The notes under the pieces were generated by a model. It was not told where the DNA came from and made no database searches. It saw only the letters and a program-made list of their open reading frames with translations. Positions 45,501 to 57,375 of a stretch of DNA of 64,000 nucleotides are shown one piece after another. A program made the translations under genes and the position numbers. Origin of the DNA: Trametes villosa (taxonomy: Eukaryota > Basidiomycota > Agaricomycetes > Polyporales > Polyporaceae). Location of the stretch: NCBI GenBank assembly GCA_002964805.2, contig PUDQ02000020.1:744001-808000 (forward strand), written 5' to 3'. The number at the start of each line of letters is the position of its first letter. Position 1 is the stretch's first letter.

Positions 45501-48500
45501 CGAGGCGGAGATACCTCCATAGTCTGCAAGAAATGATGAGGAACGCAAACTCAAGGCGGCCGCTGTGACGCTCACCTTTCATGTTGCGTAGCGAGAACCG
45601 CTCTCGCCTGAGACAGTACGGCGCGCCATTGACATACACGATGGGCTCTTCGCGCAGAGTGATCCACATAATGCGTGAAGCCTCCGGGTTTTCAGCTTGC
45701 ACCCTACGTACGACCTCGTCAACGGCTTCGAGCGTAGGCTGACCCAGTGCGTAGATGTTCGTGCCCGGGATGTTGCGGAAGTTGATAGCACCCCGCACAC
45801 CGCGAGCGACGTGGCTGGAGCGGCTGAGCCATTGGTCGGACTTGAGCAATGTCCTAGAAGAGACAGTGCGCTCAGTATATGCGGTGCACGAAAGAGGCTG
45901 AATACGTACCCTTCACGGAGGATGATCCCGCTACGGTTCTGTAGGTGGATCGTGAGCCGTGCTCGAATGAATATTGAGCTCGATTACACTGACTTTCACG
46001 ACGTGGTCAGAGTACTCATCCCCTAGGATCTGGCCACCCGCAATCGTGAGGTCTCCTTGTTGTCCAGGAAGGAGCGCGCGGTCAGCTGCACCCGTCTTCG
46101 AGAGCGCAGAGAGATCGTTGACAGGGGAAAACACGTTCAACCTTGAGCCGTGAGACTTGCGCAGGAAGGTGACTTGACTGAACATGGGTCAGCGACGCGG
46201 TGATGCCCAGGGGTATCGATCACTTACGTCCAGATCTCGGTCCTGGGCTAGAAATTAATCAGTCAGTGAGCTACATGCGATTGTATGTTGTGGAGACGCC
46301 TCTATACCTTCAACCAGTCAGCGAAACTCTGCTTGAAGTCGTCGGCCATCTCGACGTAGTTGGCGAAGGCGATCGCGAAGAAGCTTGTGTCGTAGTACGT
46401 CAGCGAATATCATACTCATGCACCCAGAAGTTCCTACTATTTCTCGAGCGATTTGACAGCCTTGTTCAAGTATTTGTCGCGCTCCTTGTTGTCTACCGCC
46501 GTGGTGAGGGAGTACTTCACCCTATTCGTGAAGATGTCCTCTCTGAGGTTGACCACATGGTCGCCTTCGTTGCCCCTGTCAGCCTCCAACATATGGCATA
46601 ATACGAACGGAGAAGGACGTACAGACATCGATGACCTTGTCGACCAGCTTCTTCGCCTTGACGCCGTGCTCTAGGCACCCAAGCAGACTCAGGATGACAC
46701 CGTAGTTGCCCATGTATGCTTTCCGAAGCGCCTCTAGGAGAGAGGAATGTGTCAGAAGGAGCTCTATGGCCGATTGCGAGTTCTTGGTATCGAGTTCTAC
46801 GGCGCCTGGTGAGCCATCTGCACCAATCCTACACGTACCATCACGTACGCTGCTGGAGGATGTAAGTGATGCGCAGAAGCGAGCGATTCATGTCTTGTTG
46901 GGCACTGGCTTGCTCGAAAGCCTGAAGAATCTTTGCGTTCGTCGGCTGCGAATAGCTCCATCAGCACCGAACTCAACGAGAAGCTGAACGAGGCATGGAC
47001 GTACGGCCTGCGTGAGTCCTGAAGGCTACAAAGAATAGGTTGAGTCATGCGCCGCTGACCTCCTGTAGTGTGCGCTTACAGTACTCATACCAGACCGTGA
47101 TGCGACAGATCTCGGAGCGTACGGGTCGTCTAGTCCTCGATCAAGCAGTTGCTTCCTGCGGACGATGCATGCAGCCACCATGGCGAAAGTGGTACGCACG
47201 GCACCCATGCCACAGTTGAACACCAACGCCGTAGACAGGGGGTCGGTCTCCGTGATGACGCGGAGGTAGGCATCGAGATAGTTGTCCTAAACACTGTGAT
47301 CAGAGCGAGAAAGGGTGCGTGGTAGAGTTAACTAACTTCAATGGGCCGGTCCGGAGAGATCGGGATTCTAGCAAGGGTTAGCGAAGTCGTATCCGACAAA
47401 AGCGCATATAGCATACCGGTGGTACTGGAGGTCCGTTGTCAGTACCGGTGGCGCGATGTATGCATACAAACCATATTCATACCTCGACATTCCAACCGTC
47501 CTTGCGCATGTTCTCCATCAGCTCTCGTTGAGTTCTAACGTTGCCGGAATCGACGGCAGTCCAGGTAGGTAAGATGGCGCCTTCTCCTTCACCAGCTTCC
47601 GTAGCTGAACATACCCCTCAGCCTCCTCCTTGAACGAGACAACATGAAACGACTTACCGACTTCGTTGTGAGTAAGGACCAAGCCGCCATACCTGAGCAT
47701 ACACGTTACATCTAGGTACCTCGCAAAGTCCTGTCCCCACTTACTTGCTACCTTCAGCGAGGATGTCGTTCTTGAGACGTGTCTCGATGTCTTCGAGGTT
47801 CTCGGCGCGGTCAGACAGCTTCAGCGTCGTTCTGGGCTCTGAAGCGTCTCGGAGAACGAATGGACGTCCGGATATATAGACTTTAGGGATAGATGGGGCA
47901 TAAATCAACATGCATTCGAGTTCGTTGTAGAGACATAGAAGAGACGGCGACTGGCGCTTGATCGTACTGCCTTCTGCAAGTGGCCGCCTGTAGAGACCGT
48001 AGGGACGTACCTAAAGGCTCTTCTCGGGTGCAGAACCAAACCACGCGGGTTGAATTGGGTATCTTAGGGCGGCAGCGGAGTACCGATAGAATGGCCCGCA
48101 GGCCCTGAGTGCGTGGTTGGGCCACGCCGTAGACATTGAGGCTGCCTTGCCTCGGCGCTCTAAAGTTAGGAGCACCATGGACGTTGATGTCCAGGTCCAG
48201 GGCTCGACCTGCAGAAGGCTATCAATGAAGTCCTGACTACGCATCGCTGACTACGCTGTGGCGTACCTGAGGGGTAGTGATCGGTCTTAAGGATGAAACC
48301 GCGCGAGAGGACGCTGCCCGTCCGCGTCTTCACCACGGACGGCCCTGAGCGCTGGAGCTGAGGCATGAGGTCCAGAGGGGGTGTATCTGGGATGCCTACG
48401 CTGTCCACGACGGAGCTATTTAAGAGGCGCTGTCGCAGATCTCCCTCGACGGGGCGTCGCAGTGCGGCGGATCCTGGGGGTACCTGCGGGGGTGCAGAGG

Positions 48501-48555
48501 CCGAGCGCTGGGCATCGGGTGGGACGCCGTTCGTGGCGCTGGAATCCAACGACAT
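42518..48555 (-). CDS. Paladin-type multi-domain dual-specificity phosphatase (three phosphatase modules)
   Basis: Start 48555 (MSLDSSATNGVPPDAQRSAS), stop 42518 (end REITMLLGRRSLD). I traced about 25 exons by frame but list no full join; exon 1 is 48266..48555 and joins in phase to GRALDLDINVHGAPNFRAP. Roughly 1,500 aa. Three modules repeat the same order: an N-terminal motif (NVYGVAQP, NIYALGQPTLE), a REEP strand (VVWFCTREEP, MWITLREEPIVYVNGAPY), and a CX5R loop. The loops are CGMGAVR (Cys at 47212-47214), CQLGRGR (45138-45140) and CQMGRGR (43254-43256). Mammalian paladin acts on phosphoinositides (PI(4,5)P2); fungal forms are often labelled inositol-hexakisphosphate-like phosphatases. The first loop is less canonical than the other two. 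The predicted location is cytosolic. Confidence 0.88.
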
Positions 48556-48997
48556 AGGGAACTCCGGATCTTGTTTCTCCGGGTAGTTGTGCGAGTTGGT
48601 GGGGGAAAGGGAAGAGCTGTCGCAGGGAACGACTGGAGGCGGAGGAGAGGTAAAAGGACTGCTACTCGACAGAGCGCCGAGTCAGTGGTAGCGCGCCGAG
48701 TCGCGCACCGCGTCTGGCACGGTGGCGCGTGCCTCGCGCGTGTCGCGCGCCGGTCACGCTTCGATCGTTTCTTCCCGCCGGCATTTTCTCGAGCGCAAAC
48801 CATTTTCCGGCACTCGCGAGATAGCAGAAAAAACATACGTCTACAGTTCGTGTCGTATAGTTCGTAGTAGAGATACAGGATGAATAGACTGCGTCTGACC
48901 TCGCCCCCGATATGCAACACAACACGGACGAATCGGAATCGATACAACGCACGAGGAACCCACGAGCCCGTGTCCAGCGGACGGACCCCATACACGT
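48556..48997. promoter_or_regulatory. Promoter of the paladin-type gene and downstream flank of eIF6
   Basis: About 440 bp between the eIF6 stop (minus) and the phosphatase start (minus). No other gene or repeat seen. Confidence 0.35.
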
Positions 48998-49962
48998 TCA
49001 CGCCCAGCTGTCGATGAGCGAATCGCGCATCTCGCCAATGACCGCTGCCGAACTCTGGCCTTGCAGCTCTGGAGAAGTGGCGTTAGTACCCCAGATAAGC
49101 TACGGGACGTAATATGGACGCACTGAAGGCCGCCTCAATGACGCTAATCTCGGTCGCCGTCGTATCAAGGCCGGTGAATGCACACCAGTCGTTGACCACG
49201 AGACCCGCGCCCAACACGTCGGAACCACGGTTCACGGTGCCAGCCTGAGCGGAGCGCCCTGTCAGACGGAGCATGCTAGCGAAGATCACCGAGATGACGC
49301 ACCACGAGAGGGACTTGTAGCAGACTGCTCAGCTCGTCCTGGTCCTGGATGCTCGTCTTCGGGTGGACGATCCCGCCCTGGTTCGAGATGACGGCGTAAC
49401 TTCCGACGAGCACGTTGTCCGCGATCGTTTGCCGGAAGACCTCCACCTTCAGGACATCGGCAATGATCTCTTCCGTCTCACGGTCGATGTCGGGGTGGAC
49501 AAGCGCAACGTAGTCGTTGCATGCGATGACGTTCCCAAGGGCAGAGAGACGCTCTTCTACCCGCTGGATCGCGACGGCATCGGGCAGAGAGTTCCGGAGA
49601 TGTTGGAGCTCTTGGTCGGTGGTGGTGGAAGGTACAAGAAGGCCGTGGCGATTGCCTTGCGCGCACTGACGTGAGCTACGGGTAGATGTAGATTACGGAC
49701 AAGAACGTACCTGCTGTTAGCCGGCCTACGATCCGCGTTCCACCAATGCTCGTGTGCACGATCGGGACGACATCTCCGAGTTCGCTCTCGAACGCGGAGT
49801 AAAAGTTGGTGCTGCCTTGGATGGCGCACAGGCAGTAGCTGTTCGTCAGCTTAGAGAAGACACCGATGTCGCTGTTGTTTTCGAATTGGATGCCTGCGCG
49901 CGGGCATGAGTAAATCTGATCGGAGTGTTTTTGCAAGCGTCGGCAGACGTACGGGTGGCCAT
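48998..49962 (-). CDS. TIF6: Eukaryotic translation initiation factor 6
   Basis: CDS complement(join(48998..49068,49124..49244,49303..49655,49711..49893,49953..49962)), 245 aa, exactly the family length, all phases closed. Exon 1 is only 10 nt and splits codon 4, giving [20 protein letters not shown]. The five-fold beta-alpha repeats show strong eIF6 landmarks: [100 protein letters not shown] and [20 protein letters not shown]. It binds pre-60S subunits in nucleolus and cytoplasm and blocks premature joining to 40S. The last intron has a consensus branch TACTAAC. It is divergent from the NDUFAF7-like gene, with 340 bp shared. Confidence 0.96.
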
Positions 49963-50302
49963 TTTTGCAGGGGGGCTCGTTGAAGTTCGTAAAACTTTTG
50001 GCGGCGGTAGTGGTGGTGTAAGAGGAGCTCCGAGAGCTAGAGCGGGGTATGCGCGAGTGGCCGGAGGTGGTTGGTGAGGAAGAGAGCGCGGCGGAGGCAA
50101 AGTATAAAAGTTGGCAAGCCAAGTCACGCCCGGCTCCGAGCGCGTATTCGCGCGCGCGGCGCGAGCCCCGCGGCGGTGTCTCTTGCACCTCGCCCTCACC
50201 TCGAACCGCCTTCTCGTTGACTCACTCCCATCTTCTGACTGACCTGCTGGACGGCCGGAGCTGTAACACCGGTCTTGCCGCGCGGAGTGACACGATATCC
50301 GA
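49963..50302. promoter_or_regulatory. Divergent promoter of eIF6 and the NDUFAF7-like gene
   Basis: A TATAAAAG sequence at 50102-50109 is usable in the plus direction. The region is otherwise GC-rich. The two genes start 340 bp apart. Confidence 0.45.
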
Positions 50303-52210
50303 ATGTCCGCCATGACTTGTGCTCGGAGCCGCAGCCTGCTCAGCGGCATGCGGCTGGATACACATGCTGCCTCCCAGAGGTGTTTCAATGCGCGCGCAGC
50401 CTTCGCGAGAAACGTCTCACCTCGGAAACGGTTCTACGCGAGCGGGTCCTATGCGCCCACCGAAGTGGAAAAGATATTGCTGGACACTATCAAGGTGTGT
50501 CTCTTGCGTGACTGTGAAGTGCCCGTCGCACGCGCGCGGAGGTGCACGTACAGAAGCACGCCCATACCGTTGTCCATAGTCTCCATCCTAAGTCCTTCGT
50601 ATCATCTGCGGAGACATGGAAAGGTTGGACGTACACACTCCGTGCCGCGCCTTCATTGCACTTACTGGTACATTATGGCTGAACGAACCTGAAGGCCACA
50701 GGACCCATATCGTTTGCGACATATATGCAAATGTGTCTCTCGCATCCTGTTGCGGGATACTACATGAAGACCACCAAGCCCGTCATTGGGTCCGGGGGTG
50801 ACTTCATCACAAACCCTGAGATTAGTCAAGTGTTCGGCGAGGTAGGGAAATGTGCACTACCTTGTGAGCATTGTGATGACGACCAGCAGCATCGTGCGTA
50901 GCTTCTGGGCGTATGGCTGCTCTCGCAGTGGATGTATGCGGGAGGTGGCCGAGAGATCCGCCTCCTCGAGCTCGGGCCAGGACGGGGGACGCTTATGCAC
51001 GACGTCTTGAGGGTATGTACAGTCAGACTACGCTCATGCTCCACGTATTGAACCTACTTGTGCACCAGGTATTCGCCCAATTTCCCGCTGCTCGGTCGGC
51101 CACGAAAGAGATTCACCTCGTAGAGACCAGCCAGACTATGCGGTCTGCTCAGGAAGAAAAGCTATCGTTCCTTGCTCAGACACACGGGTGGAAGCTACAT
51201 TGGCACGACGGCCTGGAACAGGTTTCGCACGACAGCACGAAGTTCACGCTTGCCTTGGCGCATGAGTTCTTCGACGCGCTCCCCTTCCATCTCATTCAGG
51301 TATGCATATATACACGGCCCTCGTGAATAGCGGCTGACATACCTGGCGTACAGAAAACGGACCACGGATGGCAAGAGGTGCTCCTCGACTCGGGACCAGA
51401 TCCCGCAGCCCGGCTCGTTTTGAAGCCCGGCGACACTTCCCCACTGGACATACCGTCTGGGGCTGCTCTTCGAAGCACCGCGCCACGCTTCCGACAAGTG
51501 CTGTCGCGGTCACCCACCCCAATCGCCACCCTCCTAGGACTGTCATCCGAACGCTTCAAGACGCTACCGTTGGGTTCGCGTATCGAGGTCTCGCAGGCAT
51601 CCTTCAAGATCGTCCGCCAACTTGGAGAGCTGCTCCGCGATGAGAACGAGGGAGCACAGTCGGCTGGCAGCGCCCTGATCGTGGATTACGGCGGGGACAA
51701 GGCCTACGGCAACTCCTTCCGAGTAGGCCGCCTCGATTCATGGGTGCGATGCTTCTGCTAATCCGCGCCACAGGCTTTCAAGGACCACAAGATTGTCGAC
51801 CCTTTCCACCGGCCTGGAGAGTGCGACCTTACCGTCAATGTGGACTTTGCGTATCTGAAGGAGGCAACCGCTGACCTGGGTACGCCCCTGCGAGTACGGT
51901 ACTTGAATGGCTACGCTGACACTCACGATGTGTAGTCGCTCCCCACGGCCCCGTCTCGCAAGCCATCTTCTTGCACCGCATGGGCTTGCGGGCACGTCTC
52001 GACTCGTTGAAAGCCTCCGCCAAGAGCGATGAGCGAAAGCAGCAGATCGAGCAGGCAGCGAAGAGGCTGGTCGACCCGACCGGGATGGGCACGCAGTATC
52101 AGATCATGGCACTGACTGGCAAGAAGGTGGGCCTGACAGATGAGGAGGCTTGGCCCTTCGTGCAAGTGCCACAGGACTCAGCACCGGACGCGAGTGCTGG
52201 TCAGCATTGA
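50303..52210 (+). CDS. NDUFAF7: Mitochondrial complex I assembly methyltransferase (NDUFAF7/MidA family)
   Basis: CDS join(50303..50494,50695..50841,50902..51012,51069..51299,51354..51722,51774..51879,51936..52210), 476 aa, all phases closed. The N-terminus (MSAMTCARSRSLLSGMRLDT, Arg-rich, few acids) is a mitochondrial presequence. The family signature follows: ATGPISFATYMQMCLSHPVA, GYYMKTTKPVIGSGGDFITN, PEISQVFGE, then the SAM-binding LLELGPGRGTLMHDVLR (motif I GPGRG), LAHEFFDALPFHLIQK, ALIVDYGGDKAYGNSF and VNVDFAYLKEA. Animal NDUFAF7 dimethylates an arginine of the NDUFS2 subunit early in complex I assembly, so the same matrix role is expected here. An alternative start is the Met at codon 4. 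Confidence 0.92.
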
Positions 52211-52669
52211 ATGTACTTGGGGTAGGGGTGGAGGGTGGTTGCGTATGTTAGAACAGCTAATACATTTGCCTTGCATGATATAACGAGCGCGCATACACTG
52301 CAGAAGCGTCGCAGCGGAACGTTGATAGTCGTGGCCGGGACGAGTGGGTTTTCCGAGGTATAATAACCGCGCCTCCCCGCTATGCGTCGGGACCAGGGGT
52401 GCTTAGGCCGAATCGATGTATTCGTGACGAGACCTCCGCAGCTGAGCTTCCGCCCGTCGCTGTGCTGGGAGCACCGCGAGAACTCCGGCGTGATCGAGCG
52501 TAAGGGAGGGGGCCCAAGGCGCGCTGTCGCTCGGAAGCGCAAAGATGGCAGGTTCGATAACGTGTTCGAGGGAGGGCTATCCGCGCGTTGTTAGTGGCTA
52601 TATATTCCAACAACGGCGTATGAAGCCTACCGTGGGGGCCATATGCTGTTACGGCACCAAGCGTTTCGA
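52211..52669. other. Convergent intergenic region
   Basis: About 460 bp between the stops of the NDUFAF7-like and FRA10AC1-like genes. No RNA, repeat or coding sequence of interest seen. Confidence 0.4.
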
Positions 52670-53498
52670 TCATGAGCGTGGATCGCAACCATGACTGCGC
52701 TCCTTGAGGCGGGGCGAGCGAGAGCGAGAGTGACGGCGCCGCTTGCCCTTGTGGTCACGCTCGTCCCGACCTCTGTTACGCTGCCGCTCTCGAACTGCCT
52801 CTGTGTTATCATCCCTGCGTCGTTCGGGTGACCGTGGCCTCTTCCTATGCTGTCCCTCGTTATCGTCCTGGGCGTCGTTACCACCATCGAGCTCTTCACG
52901 CTTCCGCGCCGCCTCCTTCTCCTTATTGCGCTTGTACATGAGTTTCTTGACACATTGCGGGCATAAGACAACTTTCACGAGCGCGAACTTGCTCTCGCCA
53001 TGTTCGAGGTAATTGAAGGGGAGTTCGAGGGTGGTGAGGGCAGGACGGATATCGTCCCCCTCTTCCGGAAACTCCTTGTGGAGGGGACATCGCGTATTGC
53101 CGCAGGTGGTTTCGCCAGCTCCTGAGAGGACCTCCGCCTCGGTACGCCACCGTAGGGCAAACTGTGCAACGTCAGACATTAGTTGATATGCAAGAACAGT
53201 ATGAAAAGCACCGTACGCTTCCGGACTTGTAGTGCTTCAAATCACAGACCGCGTACTCTCGGTAGAGTGATGAGTAGTACTTCTTGGCCAGTCTGTCGTC
53301 CCACGAGAGCTGATGCTCGTCAACCCCGTCATCTTCGCGTAAGAACCTACATATACAACAGTTGCATGAGAACCGTTCGTATGACACGATCGTCTTCCTC
53401 ACGAGCTCGTCTCCTTACTTGTGAGAGCTCTTCAAGATGTCGAACTCGGTGTTTCCTTGGGTTGAAGGCCCAGCACCTCGCGAGCTAGACAGAGCCAT
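52670..53498 (-). CDS. FRA10AC1: FRA10AC1 homologue (nuclear splicing-associated protein)
   Basis: CDS complement(join(52670..53161,53217..53346,53419..53498)), 233 aa, in phase. It starts MALSSSRGAGPSTQGNTEFD. The FRA10AC1 domain is clear: WDDRLAKKYYSSLYREYAVC, DLKHYKSGSFALRWRTEAEV, the zinc-site Cys pairs TTCGNTRC and LCPQC, and NYLEHGESKFALVKVVLCPQ. The C-terminal third is basic and Arg/Ser-rich (KRRRHSRSRSPRLKERSHG), typical of splicing factors. Human FRA10AC1 is nuclear and found in late spliceosomal complexes, so the same role is inferred. It is divergent from the CCT epsilon gene, with 285 bp between the starts. Confidence 0.9.
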
Positions 53499-53783
53499 TC
53501 CAAAAGCAACCGATATCACGATGTGCTGTATGCTCAGACGGCCAGACAGGCGAATGGTGGGGTCCGAGTCGAGATCCTAGCTAGTGGGAGCAGACTGAGA
53601 GAGCCTGCGGCAGCTGCGCCCGAGGCTGCCGCCACAGTGACCGACGCGGTCGTGACCGTTAGCATCACATTCCCAATGCGGCGTGTCACGCGTCCATCCC
53701 GATTATTGCGGGCGCTAGTAGCTAGCGCAAGGTTTCTGGTCTCTTCCCCTTGGCCCCCTTGCTCCTACGCTCGCATCTTCATC
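53499..53783. promoter_or_regulatory. Divergent promoter of FRA10AC1 and CCT epsilon genes
   Basis: 285 bp between the two starts. No TATA box in good position on either side, as is common for constitutively expressed genes. Confidence 0.4.
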
Positions 53784-55931
53784 ATGGCAGAACCACAGGC
53801 GATGTACGCGACCGACGAGGTGAGTAAGGTTTTTCATTCAACTTGCAGTACTCTAAAATGTGCCACAGTACGGTCGGCCGTTCATCATCCTGCGCGAGCA
53901 GGCCAGGAAGACTAGGACCCATGGCACAGAAGCAATTAAAGTACGCGTAGCGCATCGACCCCTGGCATGCTCCTTCACTAACAGACGGACAGGGCCATAT
54001 CCTTGCTGCGCGTACGGTCGCGAACATTATCCGTACATCTTTGGGTCCCAGGGGTGCGTGCACCAGGAGCTCCTACGCGCGTCCTGCTTATTCGGCCATG
54101 TGCAGGCCTCGACAAGATCCTCATCTCCCCCGATGGCGACATCACCGTCACAAACGACGGTGCGACCATCCTCTCGCAAATGGAAGTGGACCACCAGATC
54201 GCAAAGTTGCTCGTGCAGCTTTCAAAAAGCCAGGACGACGAGATCGGCGACGGAACAACGGGTGTAGTTGGTGCGTACGCCTGATTACTAGCATATTGCC
54301 AGTAAAACTTAACCCATACCGCAGTCCTTGCTGGTGCACTCCTGGAGCAGAGTGAAGAGCTTCTTGACCGCGGCATTCACCCTATCCGGATAGCAGATGG
54401 CTTCGACCGCGCGTGCACAGTCGCGGTCGAGCAGCTAGACCGCATCTCCGACCGCGTCCAGTTCTCCAAGACCGACACCTCAAATCTGCTGAAGACCGCG
54501 ATGACCAGTCTTGGCAGCAAAATGTGCGTGCATCTTCATGCCTCAACACCACACCCTCTCCACTTTCCTTCACGCGAAGAAAGCACTCCGATTCTGATGG
54601 TCTCTTAGTGTGTCAAAAGAGCACCGGCAATTCGCTGAGATCGCGGTAGAGGCCGTGATGGCGGTAGCCGACCTCGACCGCAAGGACGTGCCCTTCGACA
54701 TGATCAAGGTCGACGGCAAAGTCGGCGGCTCGCTCGCGGACACGAAGCTCATCCGCGGCGTGCTCATCGACAAGGACATGTCGCACCCGCAGATGCCGAG
54801 CAGCGTGCGCGACGCGCGGCTCGCGATCCTCACGTGCCCGTTCGAGCCCCCGCGCCCGAAGACGAAGCACAAGCTCGACATCACGAGCGTGGAGGAGTAC
54901 CACAAGCTGCGCGAGTACGAGAAGGAGAAGTTCCAGGACATGATCAAGCGCGTCAAGGACACCGGCGCGAACCTCGTCATCTGCCAGTGGGGCTTCGACG
55001 ACGAGGCGAACCACTTGCTCATGCAGAACGACCTCCCTGCCGTGCGGTGGGTTGGTGGCCCTGAGATTGAGGTCGGTCTTCATGATTAGTGTTATATTAG
55101 CATGCACTGACATCTCCCGTAGCTCATCGCGATTGCGACCAACGGCCGCATCGTACCCCGGTTTGAGGACCTCACCGCGGAGAAGCTCGGTCATGCAGGT
55201 GTCGTACGGGAAGTTACCTTCGGCACGACGCGCGACAAGATGCTCGTCATCGAGGAGTGCGCCAACGGCCGCACCGTCACCGTTTTCGTGCGAGGGTCGA
55301 ACAAGATGGTGAGCCCTCCCCATCCACTCCCGTCACAATCTCTCGTGGCTGACTCGAACCCCGCAGATCGTGGACGAGGCGAAGCGCGCGCTGCACGACG
55401 CGATCTGCGCAGTGCGCAACCTCGTCGTCGACGACCGCGTCGTCTACGGCGGCGGCGCGGCGGACATCTCCTGCGCGCTCGCGGTCGGCAAGGCCGCGGA
55501 CGAGATCCCGTCGATCGAGCAGTACGCGATGCGCGCGTTCGCGTCCGCGCTCGACGCGATCCCGCTCGCGCTCGCGGAGAACTCGGGCCTCTCGCCGATC
55601 GAGACGCTCGCGGAGGTGAAGAGCAGGCAGGTGCGCGAGGGCAACCCCATGCTCGGCATCGACTGCCTGGGCAAGGGCGAGAACGGTGAGTGCCCCTGCT
55701 CGTGTTGTGTATTGGGGGGAGATGGATGCTGATGCGGGGTGGGGTGGTAGATATGAAGAAGCAAAACGTGTACGACCCGCTGATCTCGAAGAGGCAGCAG
55801 TACCTGCTCGCGACGCAGCTCGTCCGGGCAGTGCTGAAGATCGGTGAGTCCCTCATCTAGGTGTTATAGGACTGCTTTTGACGCGGCGCACAGACGATGT
55901 GATTACGGCCGGGGAGCTCGACGCAGAGTAA
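53784..55931 (+). CDS. CCT5: T-complex chaperonin subunit epsilon (CCT5/TCP-1)
   Basis: CDS join(53784..53819,53869..53940,53993..54053,54106..54270,54325..54523,54609..55071,55123..55308,55367..55685,55751..55843,55894..55931), 543 aa, all ten exons in phase. The group II chaperonin motifs are in order: [40 protein letters not shown], the ATP-hydrolysis loop [35 protein letters not shown] and the C-terminus [16 protein letters not shown]. The epsilon-type apical domain is [18 protein letters not shown] through [20 protein letters not shown]. It is part of the cytosolic hetero-16-mer folding actin and tubulin. The stop is only about 100 bp from the left end of duplicated copy C. Confidence 0.95.
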
Positions 55932-56287
55932 TTCAATGTATAAACTAGACAGACGCAATCCGCTATTTTCTTGTGCTCGTTCCACGAGGCCGTTCGACGC
56001 GTGCTGGGTACTGGACTGCATGGTGACACTCCCGGTCATTGCAAGCGGCAAAACTCAATGTGAAGTTTCAAATGAGATAAATTGAAACGAACCGAGGTAT
56101 GTGGTACTATCTCGATGAGGCTAATAGATACAGTATAGATCGTGGTAGAGATACAAGAAATAGATGGTGAGTGTGGGTATATGCTCTGTGTGCGAGCGGT
56201 GGTAGCTTATATGGGAGGATGATGATAGTATGTGAATGGGTATAGGAATGTAGGTAAGGAGGCGAAGAGGCGGTTCAGAAGACAAGT

Positions 56288-56370
56288 CGGAACTGGCCAT
56301 GTTCCGACCCGCCTACCAAGCGGGCAAGTCTGTGGCTGTAGGAGGAGACGGCGTGGCCAAACGCCGCCTC
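56288..56370 (-). other. Three-hairpin RNA element, copy C (3' UTR of membrane-protein gene)
   Basis: Read on the minus strand: hairpin 1 pairs 56370-56362 with 56353-56345 (9 bp with one G-U), loop TTTGGCCA. Hairpin 2 pairs 56330-56323 with 56313-56306 (8 bp with two G-U). Hairpin 3 pairs 56306-56301 with 56293-56288 (6 bp), loop ATGGCCA. Compared with copy B, a pair changes from A-U to G-U in hairpin 1 and from C-G to U-G in hairpin 2, so pairing is kept on the sense strand. Confidence 0.65.
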
Positions 56371-56388
56371 CCCCTGCCAATCACAGAC

Positions 56389-57375
56389 TCACCCTTCCGC
56401 ATCGAACACCTCGAGCACTGAGAACCGGTTGTAACTAATGATGGAAGGGGTGAGATTTTTGGGGTATATGTGTTGGTAAGGTAGGTCGTGTGCGGGGGAG
56501 GAGTTGGCGGAAGAGGAGGGGGTGATTTGGGTTGGCGAAGGTTGTCTGGGCGGACGTCTTTGGCGTTTGTTCGTCCAGGTCTTCCAGGCCTTCTCATCGG
56601 CGCGGCTTGGGGATGCGACTGCGCCGGCCGAGATGCTCTTTGCCGGCGGTGTGGGTGCGGGCGGTGCCAGGCTGGTTGAGATGGTGTTGTTGTCCTCTGA
56701 CTTCTTCTCTTCGGCGATGGGACCAGTCGACGCGGTGGGGGGTGGCACAGAAGCAACGAGCGGAGTAGTGGAGTTGACAGTAGCCAGAGACACCGTCGTC
56801 GCTAGTCCCGAGATGCCAGAGAGAGCGTCGGCAGGCTTGAAGCTGGTGCCATCGTAGGGAGTGCCAAAGAGGTGGATGTTGAGCTCCTGCAGACGCGGCC
56901 GGTGATCGAGCTCAGTGGTGGTAGCCGTCGCCTGAGTATCGAAGGTAGGGATGAGGAGGATGAGCGTGTGGCAGAAGACGACCAGAAGGGCGAGCGCCAG
57001 GGCGAGGTAGGCGAGCTGCATGCCAAGAGACCCAGTAAGTGTGCGGTAGGCTGATTGAGAGTTGAGCGGCGAGGCCACTGAGGGCATTGGTGAGGTGCGC
57101 GAGAGGGAGGTTATAGAGGTACGGAGTACAAGGGCGGTGATGGAGGTAGGGGTGGTGGAGATAGGCTGTGTGGGCTCGTCCAAGCTATGCAGGCGATCAG
57201 GATATGCCCGTTGAGAGTTGGTATCAGGCGAGACTTACAGTAGTACAACCGGGGCTTTGCCGACCCAAGAACCAGCTTGGAAACCGTTGCCGATGGTGAG
57301 GATAGTGGTGTAGAGGGGAGTAGCGCGCAGCGCTCCAAAGACGGCGATGAAGAAGGAGATGACGGCAGTGAACAT
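56389..57375 (-). CDS. Two-exon membrane protein of the duplication unit, copy C
   Basis: CDS complement(join(56389..57184,57239..57375)), 310 aa, in phase, four residues longer than copies A and B. It opens MFTAVISFFIAVFGALRATP, with the internal helix MQLAYLALALALLVVFCHTL, the basic patch AWKTWTNKRQRRPPRQPSP and the C-terminus RFSVLEVFDAEG. Indels between copies fall in the Ser/Thr/Pro-rich part and are multiples of three, as expected if the ORF is under selection. The function is unknown. Confidence 0.72.
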
